DNA of 64,000 nucleotides from Clostridiales bacterium Firm_07 (GCA_001604005.1 LVAM01000017.1:1-64000), one strand, 5' to 3'. Shown: positions 9,697 through 18,405, numbered from the stretch's first letter. The notes: generated by a model from the sequence alone, not told the origin. Program-made: numbers and translations.

Positions 9697-11112
9697 TTAA
9701 AGGCGCTTTTTTGTTTTGGAAGTTGCGGGATTTTGCGTTTTCGCGAGTTCCGAGAGCGCCGCGCCGAGAGCCTCGGGCGACGCGTCCGCGTAGCGGAGCA
9801 ACGCCGTATGCGTGTCGTTTCGCACACCGTCTATGCGGTAATCTTCCAAAAACGCCACACGCACACCGACACTCTTGGCGATCTCACGCAACTCCTCGTC
9901 GCTTTTTTTGCTGTGGATCTTCACCAAAAAATGCAGTCCCGCGTCGGCGGAAAGGATCTCCAAGCGATCGGAAAACGGCGAACTTTGCAGCGCTCTTATC
10001 ATCTCCTCCCGCCGCGCGCGGTAAAAAACGCGCATACGGCGCAAGTGGCGTTCAAAGTGCCCTTCCGACAAAAATCTTGTCAGGATATGCTGTTCAAAAA
10101 CCGGCACGGGGCAAGCGTAAACACCGCAGATCTCACGGTACCGAGAGAGAAGCGACGCGGGCAACACCATAAAACTGATACGAATGGAAGGCGCAATGGT
10201 ATCGGAAAACGTATTGAGATACACCACCTTTCCCGCGCCGTCCATTGAAAAAAGGGGCGGGATCGGTTTGCCGCAAAAGCGAAATTCGCTGTCGTAATCG
10301 TCCTCAATGATGAAGCGATCCCCTTCGCTTGCCCAGCGAAGGATCGCCGCGCGGCGCGGAGCGCCGGTCACCACACCGGTGGGGAAATGATGGTTGGGGG
10401 AAATATGTAACACGTCCACGCCCGCGCCGTCAAGCGCGGCGGGATCAATGCCGTCCCCATCCGGCGTGATGGGGCGCAGCCGCACACCGTTCAATGCGTA
10501 AACGCCCGCGATCTTGGTGTATCCGGGATTTTCCACACCGAAAACTTTGTCCCTGCCAAGCAGTTGCACCAGCAACATATAGAGATACTCGTTGCCCGCG
10601 CCCACCACGACGGCGTCGGGCGAGACCTCGATCCCCTTGTTCTGCACCAGATGTGCCGCGATGGCACGGCGCAGCGCGTAAATACCCTTTGCGGGCGAGG
10701 GAGAGAGCAGGTCGCTCTCCTCGGTCAATACGCGGCGGGAAAGCCGCGCCCACAGCGCGAAAGGAAATCTTTCTGCGTCGGTCCGCGGGCTGACGAGATC
10801 CACACGGTAAGTCGGCGTTTCTTCCGCGCTCTCTTTTGCGTCCTTTTCCCGCACCGCGCGCGGTGCGGGAACAGCGAGCGCGGCGACGAAATAGCCGCTC
10901 CGCTCGCGGGATTCGAGAAATCCTTCTGCGATCAGTTGTTCATAGGCGTTTTGCACGGTCTGCACGCTGACGCCGTGATGCTCCGCCAAGCGGCGTTTGG
11001 ACGGCAGTTTCTCCCCCGGCGCGAAAACGCCGGAAAGAATATCCCGCCGGATCGCCGCGATCAGTTTTTCGCCGATCCCGCCGCCGGAAAGGTCATACGT
11101 GCGCATCTGCAT
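9697..11112 (-). CDS. MocR/GntR-type regulator with an aminotransferase-fold domain lacking the PLP lysine
   Basis: A 471-residue protein with an N-terminal GntR winged helix (about residues 8-75; LPSKRRLAEHHGVSVQTVQNAYEQL) and a C-terminal fold-I aminotransferase-like domain, as in PdxR, GabR and other MocR regulators. Cofactor-site motifs are present (EDDYDSEFRF). Where the family normally has FSK with the Schiff-base lysine, this protein reads NTFSDTIAPS, with Asp at 304. PLP cannot be bound covalently in the usual way. The ATG at 11112 overlaps the end of the upstream hydrolase gene by 20 nt and uses AGGAGG inside that gene. It is probably the last gene of an SDR-hydrolase-MocR operon. 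Effector and targets unknown. Confidence 0.85.
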   Translation of the reverse strand: MQMRTYDLSGGGIGEKLIAAIRRDILSGVFAPGEKLPSKRRLAEHHGVSVQTVQNAYEQLIAEGFLESRERSGYFVAALAVPAPRAVREKDAKESAEETPTYRVDLVSPRTDAERFPFALWARLSRRVLTEESDLLSPSPAKGIYALRRAIAAHLVQNKGIEVSPDAVVVGAGNEYLYMLLVQLLGRDKVFGVENPGYTKIAGVYALNGVRLRPITPDGDGIDPAALDGAGVDVLHISPNHHFPTGVVTGAPRRAAILRWASEGDRFIIEDDYDSEFRFCGKPIPPLFSMDGAGKVVYLNTFSDTIAPSIRISFMVLPASLLSRYREICGVYACPVPVFEQHILTRFLSEGHFERHLRRMRVFYRARREEMIRALQSSPFSDRLEILSADAGLHFLVKIHSKKSDEELREIAKSVGVRVAFLEDYRIDGVRNDTHTALLRYADASPEALGAALSELAKTQNPATSKTKKRL

Positions 11113-12061
11113 CGTCTTCCTCCTCGAAGTAGGACAGCAAACCGTCAAAAAACGGGGCAAGGATCTCGTCGGACGAAGCGTAGGTCTCGTGTTTCGCGCC
11201 GCGGAGCAATACGCTCTCTCCGCGCGGAACGCGGGCAATGAATTTTTCCGCCGCGCGGCGGTCGACCATCACGTCCTTCTCCGCGATATAGACCCGCACC
11301 GGGATCCTGATGCTCTCCGGCGCGCCGCGTCGCAAAATGACGCGCGGCACGTGCAGTGCCTCGTTCATCCAGGAATAGCTGGGATATTGCTGATACGAAA
11401 ACTGTTTTTTGAGTGCGCGATACGCCGTAAATCGTGCGTGGGAAAGAACGTTGGATTGCTCGAAACTCTTTCCCGAACGCCCCCGAAGCCCCGGGATCGG
11501 CTTTTTCCCTTGTCCGCAAACGCGCGCGAAACCGCACAGCGCGCGGCACAAAAACGCCGGGCATTTTCCCCGCCGCGTCGCGATCATCGGGGTGTTGAGT
11601 ACCGCACGCGAAAAAAACGTCGAGCCGCGCTCCAAAAACAGCGCCGCCACGGCTCCGCCCATCGAATGCGCAAACAGATAACGCGGCGCGGGTGCATCGC
11701 CGCCCACCGTTTCGAGAAACGCTTCGAGATCATCGACGTAGTCGGTAAAGCGGCGCACGTATACGATATCCGGCGCGCACTCACGCACCGAGCGCCCGTG
11801 TCCGCGCTGATCGAAAAGATACACCGAGAAGCCGTCTTCGAGAAAATATCCCGCCAGCTCCTCATATTTTTCACTGTATTCCGTAAATCCGTGCAAAATG
11901 AAAACCGAGCCGCGCGGCTTTGGCGCGTCATAGACCGTATAGGCGAGTCGCGCGCGGCGCGCGCCCGTAAACACGCCCTGCCGCCGCGACGCGGCAAGAC
12001 GCGGAAGGATCCGCTCCCGCATACCCGTTTCGTATTCGGCATCTTTCAAAAAATCACGCAT
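11093..12061 (-). CDS. Alpha/beta-hydrolase, monoacylglycerol lipase/lysophospholipase-like
   Basis: A 322-residue serine hydrolase of the Hydrolase_4 type. Visible are the oxyanion segment ILHGFTE (55-61), the nucleophile elbow AHSMGG with Ser133, a candidate acid in AEKDVMVD (about 257-264) and the His in GAKHETY (about 290-296). Likely substrates are acylglycerols or lysophospholipids, but this is inference. The ATG at 12061 has AAGGAAGA upstream. It lies 11 nt downstream of the SDR gene and overlaps the MocR start. The acidic C-terminus (EEEDDADAH) is encoded by the DNA that carries the MocR ribosome binding site. Confidence 0.82.
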   Translation of the reverse strand: MRDFLKDAEYETGMRERILPRLAASRRQGVFTGARRARLAYTVYDAPKPRGSVFILHGFTEYSEKYEELAGYFLEDGFSVYLFDQRGHGRSVRECAPDIVYVRRFTDYVDDLEAFLETVGGDAPAPRYLFAHSMGGAVAALFLERGSTFFSRAVLNTPMIATRRGKCPAFLCRALCGFARVCGQGKKPIPGLRGRSGKSFEQSNVLSHARFTAYRALKKQFSYQQYPSYSWMNEALHVPRVILRRGAPESIRIPVRVYIAEKDVMVDRRAAEKFIARVPRGESVLLRGAKHETYASSDEILAPFFDGLLSYFEEEDDADAHV

Positions 12062-12072
12062 TTTTCTTCCTT

Positions 12073-12792
12073 TCAAACGGCAAAACCGCCGTCCACACCG
12101 AGCATTTGCCCCGTGATAAATCCCGCTTTTTCATCGGCGAAAAAGCGCACCGCCGCCGCCACGTCAAAGACCGTTCCGATGCGGCAAAGCGGCGTTGCCT
12201 CCACCAATGCGGCACGCTCCGCTTCGCCGAGGAAAGCGTTCATCTCGGTGTCGATGACGCCCGGCTCCACGCAGTTGACCGTAATGCCGGAGGGACCGAG
12301 TTCCTTGGCAAGCGCCATCGTCAGTCCGCGCACGCCTGCCTTTGCGGCGGAATACGCCGCCTCCATCGAGGCGCCGACCTTGCCCCACATCGAACCGATG
12401 AAGATCATACGCCCCCAGCCCGCGCGGATCATTTCGCCCTGACATTCGCGGGCGAGATAAAAGACGCCTGAAAGATCGGTATCCGTCACGCGGCGCCACT
12501 CCGCGTCGCTCGTGTCGCGCGAGAGCATCACCGAAGACACCCCCGCCGACGCCACGACGATCTCGGGCGCGCCGCCGAGTTTTTCGGTGGCTTCCCGCAC
12601 CGCGCGACGCACGGCGTCGGGATCGCCGACGTCGGCGCAAACGGCGGCGGCACCCGTTTCTCTTTCCAAATTTTGCGCCGCCTTTTCCGCTTGGTGATAA
12701 AGAAACGCCACTTTGTCTCCCGACGCCGCAAACTCCCGCACGATCTCGGCGCCGATGCCGCGTGAACCGCCGGAAACCAACACTCTTTTCAT
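12073..12792 (-). CDS. Short-chain dehydrogenase/reductase, FabG-like
   Basis: A 239-residue classical SDR: nucleotide-binding GGSRGIG (8-14), ASAG (81-84) in place of NNAG, catalytic Ser134 (IGSMWG), Tyr147 and Lys151 (YSAAK), and the C-terminal GQMLGVDGGF typical of 3-oxoacyl-ACP reductases. It is not in a fatty acid synthesis cluster, so the substrate may be another 3-oxoacyl or keto compound; I leave the symbol blank. The ATG at 12792 follows AAGGAGAAAAACG. It is the first gene of the SDR-hydrolase-MocR unit. A short GC hairpin (12815-12830) lies in its leader. Confidence 0.85.
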   Translation of the reverse strand: MKRVLVSGGSRGIGAEIVREFAASGDKVAFLYHQAEKAAQNLERETGAAAVCADVGDPDAVRRAVREATEKLGGAPEIVVASAGVSSVMLSRDTSDAEWRRVTDTDLSGVFYLARECQGEMIRAGWGRMIFIGSMWGKVGASMEAAYSAAKAGVRGLTMALAKELGPSGITVNCVEPGVIDTEMNAFLGEAERAALVEATPLCRIGTVFDVAAAVRFFADEKAGFITGQMLGVDGGFAV

Positions 12793-12886
12793 CGTTTTTC
12801 TCCTTTTTACAATCGCGCGGCGTGCCGCGCTTCAAATGTTTCACAATTCAAAAATAACTGACCCCGCAAAGGACGAAAACGCCGCG

Positions 12887-14728
12887 TTAGGTAAATTGAG
12901 ACCGGTAGAGCGTGGCGTAAAATCCGCCCGCGGCAAGCAGTTCCTCGTGCGTACCGCGCTCGATGACGCTCCCTTTTTGCACCACCAGAATGACGTCGGC
13001 GTTTTGCACGGTGGAAAGTCGGTGCGCGATGACGAACGCGGTGCGGTGCCGCATCAGCGCGTGCATCGCCGCCTGTATTTTCTGCTCGGTGCGGGAGTCC
13101 ACGTTCGACGTCGCTTCGTCCAAAATCAGGATCGGCGCGTCGGAGAGCATCGCGCGCGCGATGGTGATCAGTTGCTTTTGCCCTTTGGAAATATTGACGC
13201 CGTCGTCCGACAGGATCGTATCGTATCTTTGCGGCAAAGAAAGGATAAAATCGTGAATGTACGCGGCGCGTGCCGCCCTCTCCACGTCCTCGCGCGTGAC
13301 GTCTTCTCTGCCGTACGCGATATTTTCAAAGATCGTGCCGTAAAAGAGCCACGTGTCCTGCAAAACCATCGTATAGTTTTTCCGCAGCGTTTCGCGCGTG
13401 ATCTCGCGCACGTCCCTGCCGTCAAGGCAGATCGCGCCTTCGGAAATATCATAAAAGCGCATCAGAAGATTGATGACGGTGGTCTTACCCGCTCCGGTCG
13501 GTCCGACGATCGCCACCGTCTGACCGGACGTGACCGACAGTGAAAAATGATGCAGGACGGTCTTATCGGGCGTGTAACCGAACGTGACGTCCTCAAAGCG
13601 CACGTCTCCCCGCGCGCGGGGGAGTTTTACGGCGTCCTCTCTGTCGGGCACCTCGCTCGGTTCGTCGAGCAAGCGGAAAACGCGCTCCGCGGCGGCAAGC
13701 GCCGACTGAAACTCGCTCATCATATTGGCAAGTTCGTTGATGGGTCCCGCAAATTTGCGGGAATACTGCACGAACGAAGAAACCCCGCCCAGCGTGATCA
13801 TAAAAATCGGCAAAAGATCGGCTTTCGTCTGTGTGAGAAGAAAGAGAACGCCGCCGAAGAGCGTGATGAGCGCAATGGAAATGTTGTTGATCAAATTGAC
13901 GGCGGGACCGATCATCGCGCCGTACCACTCCGCTTTGTAGTATGCCCCGACAGCCGCCTCGTTGCGCGTGTCAAAACGCGAAATCGTGACGTCTTCCGCC
14001 GAGTACGCACGCACCGTCTTCTGCCCCGAAAGCATCTCCTCGGCGTATCCGTTCAGTTCGCCCAGTTTGACCGATCTGGCGCGAAAAAGAGGGTGAATGT
14101 GCTTGGTTTTGAAGCGAGTAAAGAGAATGGAAGCGGGTACGGTGACGGCGAAAATAAGCAAAAGCGGCCTGGAAATGGAAAACATCATAAAGAGCGCCCC
14201 GACCACCGTGACGGTGCTGGCGGCAAGCTGCAACAAATCGTGGGAAAGCGAGGTGTTCAGCGTGTCGATATCATACGAAATGCGGCTGATGATGTCCCCC
14301 GTCGGGTGGCTGTCGAAATAAGAGACAGGCAACGTCATCAAATGCTCGAACACCTGACGCCGCAAGGTATAGATGATCTTTTGCCCCAAACGTACCATCA
14401 GAACGGAGAGAAGATATGCCATCACTGCCGAGAGCAAATAAAAGACCACCAGCATCAAAACGTATCGCCGCACGGCGGGAAAATCCACCCGTCCCCTGCC
14501 CCCCGCGATCGCGTCGATGGCAAGCCCCGAGATCTTCGGTCCGGCAAGCGCCAGAATGTTGGAGCCGAGCATCAGAAAAAGGGCTGTACAAACGGCAACG
14601 GGATAGTGTTTCAAATATCCCGCCATACGCAACATCGCGCGCCGTTTTTGCGCACGGGTAGGGGCTTCTTTTTTGTCTTCTCCAACGCCGCGCGGACGCG
14701 CGACGCCGTGGAAATGCGGATTATTCAA
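12887..14728 (-). CDS. ABC exporter half-transporter with canonical catalytic site (heterodimer subunit)
   Basis: About 613 residues: a six-helix type IV exporter domain, then a nucleotide-binding domain with Walker A GPTGAGKTT, a variant signature NISKGQKQL, Walker B LILDEATSNVD with the catalytic Glu, and H-loop IAHRLST. Partner of the adjacent gene in a heterodimeric exporter, probably for drugs, peptides or lipids. The start is uncertain. TTG at 14728 has a G-rich Shine-Dalgarno-like run about 9 nt upstream; an in-frame GTG lies at 14737. Both overlap the end of the partner gene, implying translational coupling. The longer frame to 14851 is not credible. Confidence 0.88.
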   Translation of the reverse strand: MNNPHFHGVARPRGVGEDKKEAPTRAQKRRAMLRMAGYLKHYPVAVCTALFLMLGSNILALAGPKISGLAIDAIAGGRGRVDFPAVRRYVLMLVVFYLLSAVMAYLLSVLMVRLGQKIIYTLRRQVFEHLMTLPVSYFDSHPTGDIISRISYDIDTLNTSLSHDLLQLAASTVTVVGALFMMFSISRPLLLIFAVTVPASILFTRFKTKHIHPLFRARSVKLGELNGYAEEMLSGQKTVRAYSAEDVTISRFDTRNEAAVGAYYKAEWYGAMIGPAVNLINNISIALITLFGGVLFLLTQTKADLLPIFMITLGGVSSFVQYSRKFAGPINELANMMSEFQSALAAAERVFRLLDEPSEVPDREDAVKLPRARGDVRFEDVTFGYTPDKTVLHHFSLSVTSGQTVAIVGPTGAGKTTVINLLMRFYDISEGAICLDGRDVREITRETLRKNYTMVLQDTWLFYGTIFENIAYGREDVTREDVERAARAAYIHDFILSLPQRYDTILSDDGVNISKGQKQLITIARAMLSDAPILILDEATSNVDSRTEQKIQAAMHALMRHRTAFVIAHRLSTVQNADVILVVQKGSVIERGTHEELLAAGGFYATLYRSQFT

Positions 14729-16439
14729 GGATTGCACCCCCCATCTGCGACTCGCTGATCTCGCGATAGAGCGCGCAATTTTCAAGCAGTTCATCGTGTT
14801 TGCCCGCGCCGATGATCCTGCCTCGATCCAAAACCAAAATGAGATCGGCATACATCACCGAACTGACGCGCTGCGCCACCACGATGGTGGTGGCGCAAAG
14901 CGCCTCGCGCACGGTGCGACGGAGCGCCGCGTCGGTCTTGTAATCGAGCGCCGAAGAGGCGTCGTCAAGCACCAAAAACTCCGGATCGCCCGCAAGCGCG
15001 CGGGCAATGAGCAACCTCTGGCGCTGTCCGCCCGAAAGGTTCGTCCCTTTGGCGGAGAGCATATGTTCGTATCCGTCCGGAAACGCCTCGATATATTCCG
15101 CCGCCTGCGCCAGCGCGGCGGCGCGTCGCACCTTTTCCTCGGAGATCTCTCTGCCGAAACGAATGTTTTCCGCCACGGTATCGGCAGCGATGAAATCACT
15201 TTGCATCACCACGCCGAATTTTTTGTGCAGTTCCGCCTCGCCATAATGCGCGATGGGCAAACCGTCCACCAAAATCTCTCCGTCTTTCGCCTCGTAAAAG
15301 CGCATTGCAAGCCGCAAAAGCGTGCTCTTTCCCGCTCCCGTCGCGCCGATGATGCCCAGCGTTTTTCCGCGTTCCAGAGAAAAGGAAATGTGCGACACCG
15401 TATCGTATTTTTCCCCGTAAGCAAAGGAGACGTCTCGAAATTCCAGCGCGATCTCACCCGTTGCCGCGTCGCCCGTGTCGGGCGATTCTTTGTGCGCGTG
15501 GTAAACCGAAAGCACTTCGTCTATTCTGCGCGCGGAGGCGAGACTACGCGAATAATCGACGAAAATGCGCGTAAGCACCGCGATGGAAGAGGACATCAGG
15601 GTGAAATACTGAATGAAAGCAATGATCTTGCCGGGTTTGGAAAGATCGCGGTCGACAAGATACGCGCCCGCAAAGATCACCAAAACCAGTCCGAGATTCA
15701 GGAAAAGTCCCATCAAGGGTTGTGTCAGCGCCATTGTCACGCCCGCGCGCGTTTCGTCGGCAACCAGTTTCCGGTTCGCCGCATCGTAGCGTTCTTTTTC
15801 ATATTGTTCGCGCGAGAGCGCTTTGATGACACGCACGCCGCCGCAGTCCTCGCGCACCACCCGCACCATTCCGTCCACGCTGGCGTGCGCTTTTTGGTAG
15901 AGCGGCAATCCGCGTCCGGTGATGAAAAAGATCGAAACGCCGATCACGGGGAGCGTCGCAAGCAAAATGAGCGCCAAACGCGCGTCAAGGAAAAAGGTGA
16001 TGGCGATGCCGCCGATCAGCAGCATCGGGGCGCGCACGCCGATGCGTTGTATCATACCGATGAAATGATGCAGATGATAGGTGTCGGAGGTCAGGCGCGA
16101 TTCCAGCGAAGGGACCGTAAGCCCGTCGACCTCGCGCGAGGAAAGATGCATCGTCGCTTCAAAAAGATCATGTCGGATCGCACGCGAGGCGTCGCGCGCC
16201 ACGCGGGCGGCGTTGCGGTTTGCCGCAACGTTGCCGAAATAGGCGCCGAGCGCCGCTAAAATCATCATACCGCCCCAGAAAAAGATCATCTTCATCTCCC
16301 CCGCGGGCACCACGCTGTCCAAAATGTAACTTAATATGTAAGGAAGCAACAGTTCGAGCACCGAGGCGAGGATCTTGATCGAAAATCCCCAAAAGAGCGC
16401 TTTTTTCAAGGGAGAAAGATAGTGCACGAGAAGCTTCAT
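14721..16439 (-). CDS. ABC exporter half-transporter with degenerate catalytic site (heterodimer subunit)
   Basis: A 572-residue exporter half: six transmembrane helices, Walker A GATGAGKST, canonical signature LSGGQRQR, but Walker B reads FLVLDDASSALD with Asp in place of the catalytic Glu, and the H-loop His is Gln (VVAQRVSS). This asymmetry is characteristic of heterodimeric exporters such as TM287/288, BmrCD and LmrCD, where only one composite site hydrolyses ATP efficiently. The ATG at 16439 overlaps the MarR stop by 4 nt (ATGA). It forms a marR-ABC-ABC operon. Confidence 0.9.
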   Translation of the reverse strand: MKLLVHYLSPLKKALFWGFSIKILASVLELLLPYILSYILDSVVPAGEMKMIFFWGGMMILAALGAYFGNVAANRNAARVARDASRAIRHDLFEATMHLSSREVDGLTVPSLESRLTSDTYHLHHFIGMIQRIGVRAPMLLIGGIAITFFLDARLALILLATLPVIGVSIFFITGRGLPLYQKAHASVDGMVRVVREDCGGVRVIKALSREQYEKERYDAANRKLVADETRAGVTMALTQPLMGLFLNLGLVLVIFAGAYLVDRDLSKPGKIIAFIQYFTLMSSSIAVLTRIFVDYSRSLASARRIDEVLSVYHAHKESPDTGDAATGEIALEFRDVSFAYGEKYDTVSHISFSLERGKTLGIIGATGAGKSTLLRLAMRFYEAKDGEILVDGLPIAHYGEAELHKKFGVVMQSDFIAADTVAENIRFGREISEEKVRRAAALAQAAEYIEAFPDGYEHMLSAKGTNLSGGQRQRLLIARALAGDPEFLVLDDASSALDYKTDAALRRTVREALCATTIVVAQRVSSVMYADLILVLDRGRIIGAGKHDELLENCALYREISESQMGGAILE

Positions 16440-16870
16440 TTCTTTGCCTCCTTCACGCTCTTTTGCGCGTTGGAAAGCGCGCGAGCAAGCAGATCTTCAA
16501 ACGCGGCGCGCTCCTCTTCCGAAAAATCCACCGTCAAAATGTCACGCCAATTTGCGCCCACCGTGCGCAAAAGCGGCAGGATCTCCATTGCCTTTTCGGT
16601 GGGATAAACAAGCAGCACGCGCTTGTCCGATGGCGACGCGTCGCGGCGCACGAACCCCGCCTTTTCCAAATGCGCGATATGGCGTGTTACCTGGCTTTTG
16701 TTGACAAAGAGTTCGCGCGCCAGCGTTTCCTGGGAAACGCCGCCGCTCCGGCAAAGATAAAAGAGATAGGGATGATCGCCGGCGCCGATCCCCGTGCCCT
16801 CCAAAAATCGGGCGCGGTAAAGCGCTCCGGCACGTTGGATCGCCCCGAGCGAACGATTGAGTGATGACAT
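16436..16870 (-). CDS. MarR-family transcriptional regulator of the adjacent ABC exporter
   Basis: A 144-residue winged-helix repressor type. The DNA-binding region GVSQETLARELFVNKSQVTR (about 44-63) is followed by the wing DASPSDKRVLLVYPTEKA. The ATG at 16870 follows CGGAGG. It is first in the operon and its stop overlaps the start of the exporter gene. A consensus promoter and an inverted repeat directly upstream suggest that it represses its own operon until a ligand, perhaps an exported drug, is present. Ligand unknown. Confidence 0.88.
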   Translation of the reverse strand: MSSLNRSLGAIQRAGALYRARFLEGTGIGAGDHPYLFYLCRSGGVSQETLARELFVNKSQVTRHIAHLEKAGFVRRDASPSDKRVLLVYPTEKAMEILPLLRTVGANWRDILTVDFSEEERAAFEDLLARALSNAQKSVKEAKK

Positions 16871-16884
16871 ATTGCCTCCGAAAT

Positions 16885-16900
16885 AGTTGCGTCCGCAACT
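16885..16900. promoter_or_regulatory. Candidate MarR operator
   Basis: Inverted repeat AGTTGCG (16885-16891), TC, CGCAACT (16894-16900), just downstream of the -10 box of the marR-ABC promoter and before the ribosome binding site. Position and symmetry suit a MarR dimer blocking transcription start. Confidence 0.6.
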
Positions 16901-16909
16901 TTTTATTCC

Positions 16910-16938
16910 ATTATATCCCTCCGCGCTTCGGCTGTCAA
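16910..16938 (-). promoter_or_regulatory. Consensus promoter of the marR-ABC operon
   Basis: On the minus strand TTGACA (16933-16938), 17-nt spacer, TATAAT (16910-16915). Confidence 0.8.
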
Positions 16939-16968
16939 TCCTTTGCCGAAAAAAACTCTCGCGCGCGA

Positions 16969-16997
16969 GCATATTTTTGCCCCGCGGCACATACAAC
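16969..16997 (+). promoter_or_regulatory. Candidate sigma-E (mother-cell sporulation) promoter of the spoIIIAH-like gene
   Basis: GCATATTT (16969-16976), 13-nt spacer, CATACAAC (16990-16997). This agrees with the Bacillus subtilis sigma-E type (KMATATTT, about 13-15 nt, CATACANT) at all but the last position. SpoIIIAH is a sigma-E product in B. subtilis. Confidence 0.6.
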
Positions 16998-17032
16998 AGA
17001 ATGAGACCAAACGAAACGGGAGGAAAAGAAAG

Positions 17033-17590
17033 ATGGAAACACAATTGGAAGTGGCGAGAGCGCCGCGCAAATTACCGAAGATCGGAAGACGGACGGTCGT
17101 CATCGCCTCTGCGCTTTTGCTGATCGCGGCGGCGGTGGTGCTCAATTTCGTTCTTTATCAAAACGGCGTTCTGACGGGCAAAGAAACGCCCGGGGAGACG
17201 CCGGTGGACGCCGGAGAGGAAGCCAATACCGAAACGGTGTCGGCGGACGGTTATTTTTCGGCGACGCAGGTAAGTCGACAGCGCGCGAGAGACGAAGCGC
17301 TGGAAGTTTTGCAGAGCGTGGTGGAAAACGAAAACGCCGATGAGGCGACCAAAACCGAGGCGCTCCTTGAAATTTCGGATCTTGCGCGAGCGATGGAACA
17401 GGAAGCCAATATCGAAACATTAGTGCGCGCGAAAGGCTTTGAACGCTGTGTCGCCGTGATCAACGGCGAAAGTTGCTCCGTGGTGGTCAGCGGCGAAAAA
17501 TTGCAGCAAAACCAGATCTCGCAGATCAACGAGATCGTTTACGAGCAATCCGGCATCAAACCCGCCAACATTCGCATCGTAACGCGCTGA
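17033..17590 (+). CDS. SpoIIIAH-like stage III sporulation protein
   Basis: A 185-residue bitopic protein: basic N-terminus, one transmembrane helix (about residues 23-43), an acidic Ala/Glu-rich linker and a C-terminal domain with the family pattern QVSRQRARDEALEVLQSVV and a YscJ-like end (QISQINEIVYEQSGI). SpoIIIAH sits in the mother-cell membrane and docks to SpoIIQ across the engulfed forespore space. The ATG at 17033 has GGAGG 9 nt upstream. It stands alone and not at the end of a spoIIIA operon, behind a sigma-E-like promoter. A SpoIIQ-like gene lies 6 kb away. Family call from pattern only. Confidence 0.72.
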   Translation: METQLEVARAPRKLPKIGRRTVVIASALLLIAAAVVLNFVLYQNGVLTGKETPGETPVDAGEEANTETVSADGYFSATQVSRQRARDEALEVLQSVVENENADEATKTEALLEISDLARAMEQEANIETLVRAKGFERCVAVINGESCSVVVSGEKLQQNQISQINEIVYEQSGIKPANIRIVTR

Positions 17591-17595
17591 CGCGC

Positions 17596-17637
17596 AAAAG
17601 ACCGGCATTCTCCTCCGTGAGAACGCCGGTCTTTTTT
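17596..17637. terminator. Bidirectional terminator after the spoIIIAH-like gene
   Basis: AAAAGACCGGC (17596-17606), 18-nt loop, GCCGGTCTTTTTT (17625-17637). Serves both converging units. Confidence 0.85.
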
Positions 17638-18121
17638 ATTCCCAGAAAAGCAACAGCAATAAAAGCGGCAAAACGTCGCCGTCGTCATTTTCCTCCGACA
17701 AGAGAAAAATGAGCGCCGCGATGAGCGCGAGATCGGAAAACCCGCTTTCTTTTTTTCCTTTGCGCGGCGGCGGCAGAAGCGGCGCGAGAAACGGAAAACG
17801 CTCGGCAAGACCGTGAAAAGGCGGGGGCGGCGCAAACGCTCCCTTGTCGGGCGGCGGGGGCGCGCATTCTTCTCTCTCCGGCATCGGGGGCGGCGGCATA
17901 CCTTCCGCTCCGATCGATGGCGGCGGGGGTGGGGGACACGCTCCGTTTCCTTTGGAAGAAATATCCCGCGTATCCATCGCGCCGTTCTCGTCCGGCTCCT
18001 TTTCGCGGGGATTTTCCCGCGCCGCGCCCCGCGCGGCGGGAGAAAAAGCGTTGCCGCTGTAATTATCGGGGACGTAAAAGGGCATGTCGCGCCCGTTTCT
18101 GCCCGTGTTTTGAATGTACAT
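17636..18121 (-). CDS. Proline-rich small protein with hydrophobic C-terminus, unknown function
   Basis: A 161-residue protein I do not recognise. The N-terminal half is polar. The middle has several poly-Pro runs (CPPPPPPS, MPPPPMPE, APPPPD). The C-terminus has two short hydrophobic stretches (DLALIAALIFLLSE and LPLLLLLLFWE) split by an acidic EENDDGD. Spore formers often encode small proteins with such an acidic, Leu-rich ending, but function is unknown. The ATG at 18121 has AAAGGAG upstream. It is third in a row of three small genes (18634 to 17636) converging on the spoIIIAH-like gene. Confidence 0.65.
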   Translation of the reverse strand: MYIQNTGRNGRDMPFYVPDNYSGNAFSPAARGAARENPREKEPDENGAMDTRDISSKGNGACPPPPPPSIGAEGMPPPPMPEREECAPPPPDKGAFAPPPPFHGLAERFPFLAPLLPPPRKGKKESGFSDLALIAALIFLLSEENDDGDVLPLLLLLLFWE

Positions 18122-18132
18122 GTTTGCTCCTT

Positions 18133-18405
18133 TCACGGTGTGCGGCGCAAGAGATCGCCGAGCCTTGCCAAACGCAAAACGTAGTCGATCGCCGCGCCGC
18201 GCTCGGGCGACAAATACGGTTTGAGAGCGATGAGCAGACTCTCTCTCTTTTTGGCGCTTCCGCCCTTGCCCGCGGGCACGCTCTCTTTCGGCGGCGCGCC
18301 GAGCAGGGGTATGACGTTTTCAAGGATCGGGGAAAGTTTCCCGATCCCGTCCATCAGTTTGGAAAACTCCTCTTCGGGCAAGCCCGCGTTCGTTTCTTCC
18401 GACAA
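18133..18405 (-). CDS. Small uncharacterised protein, TTG start
   Basis: A 90-residue soluble protein containing EEEFSKLMDGIGKLSPILENV and a C-terminal KRESLLIALKPYLSPERGAA...LRLARLGDLLR. This resembles small helical proteins seen in sporulating Clostridia, though I cannot name the family. The TTG at 18405 is chosen because AAAGGGGG lies about 8 nt upstream; the frame upstream of it overlaps the preceding gene. Middle gene of the three-gene unit, 11 nt before the Pro-rich gene. Confidence 0.6.
   Translation of the reverse strand: MSEETNAGLPEEEFSKLMDGIGKLSPILENVIPLLGAPPKESVPAGKGGSAKKRESLLIALKPYLSPERGAAIDYVLRLARLGDLLRRTP

Noticed and set aside
12834-14851. ABC exporter start at 14851
   Set aside because: The first 40 codons lie inside the partner gene and read as shadow sequence; GTG 14737 or TTG 14728 at the overlap is more likely.
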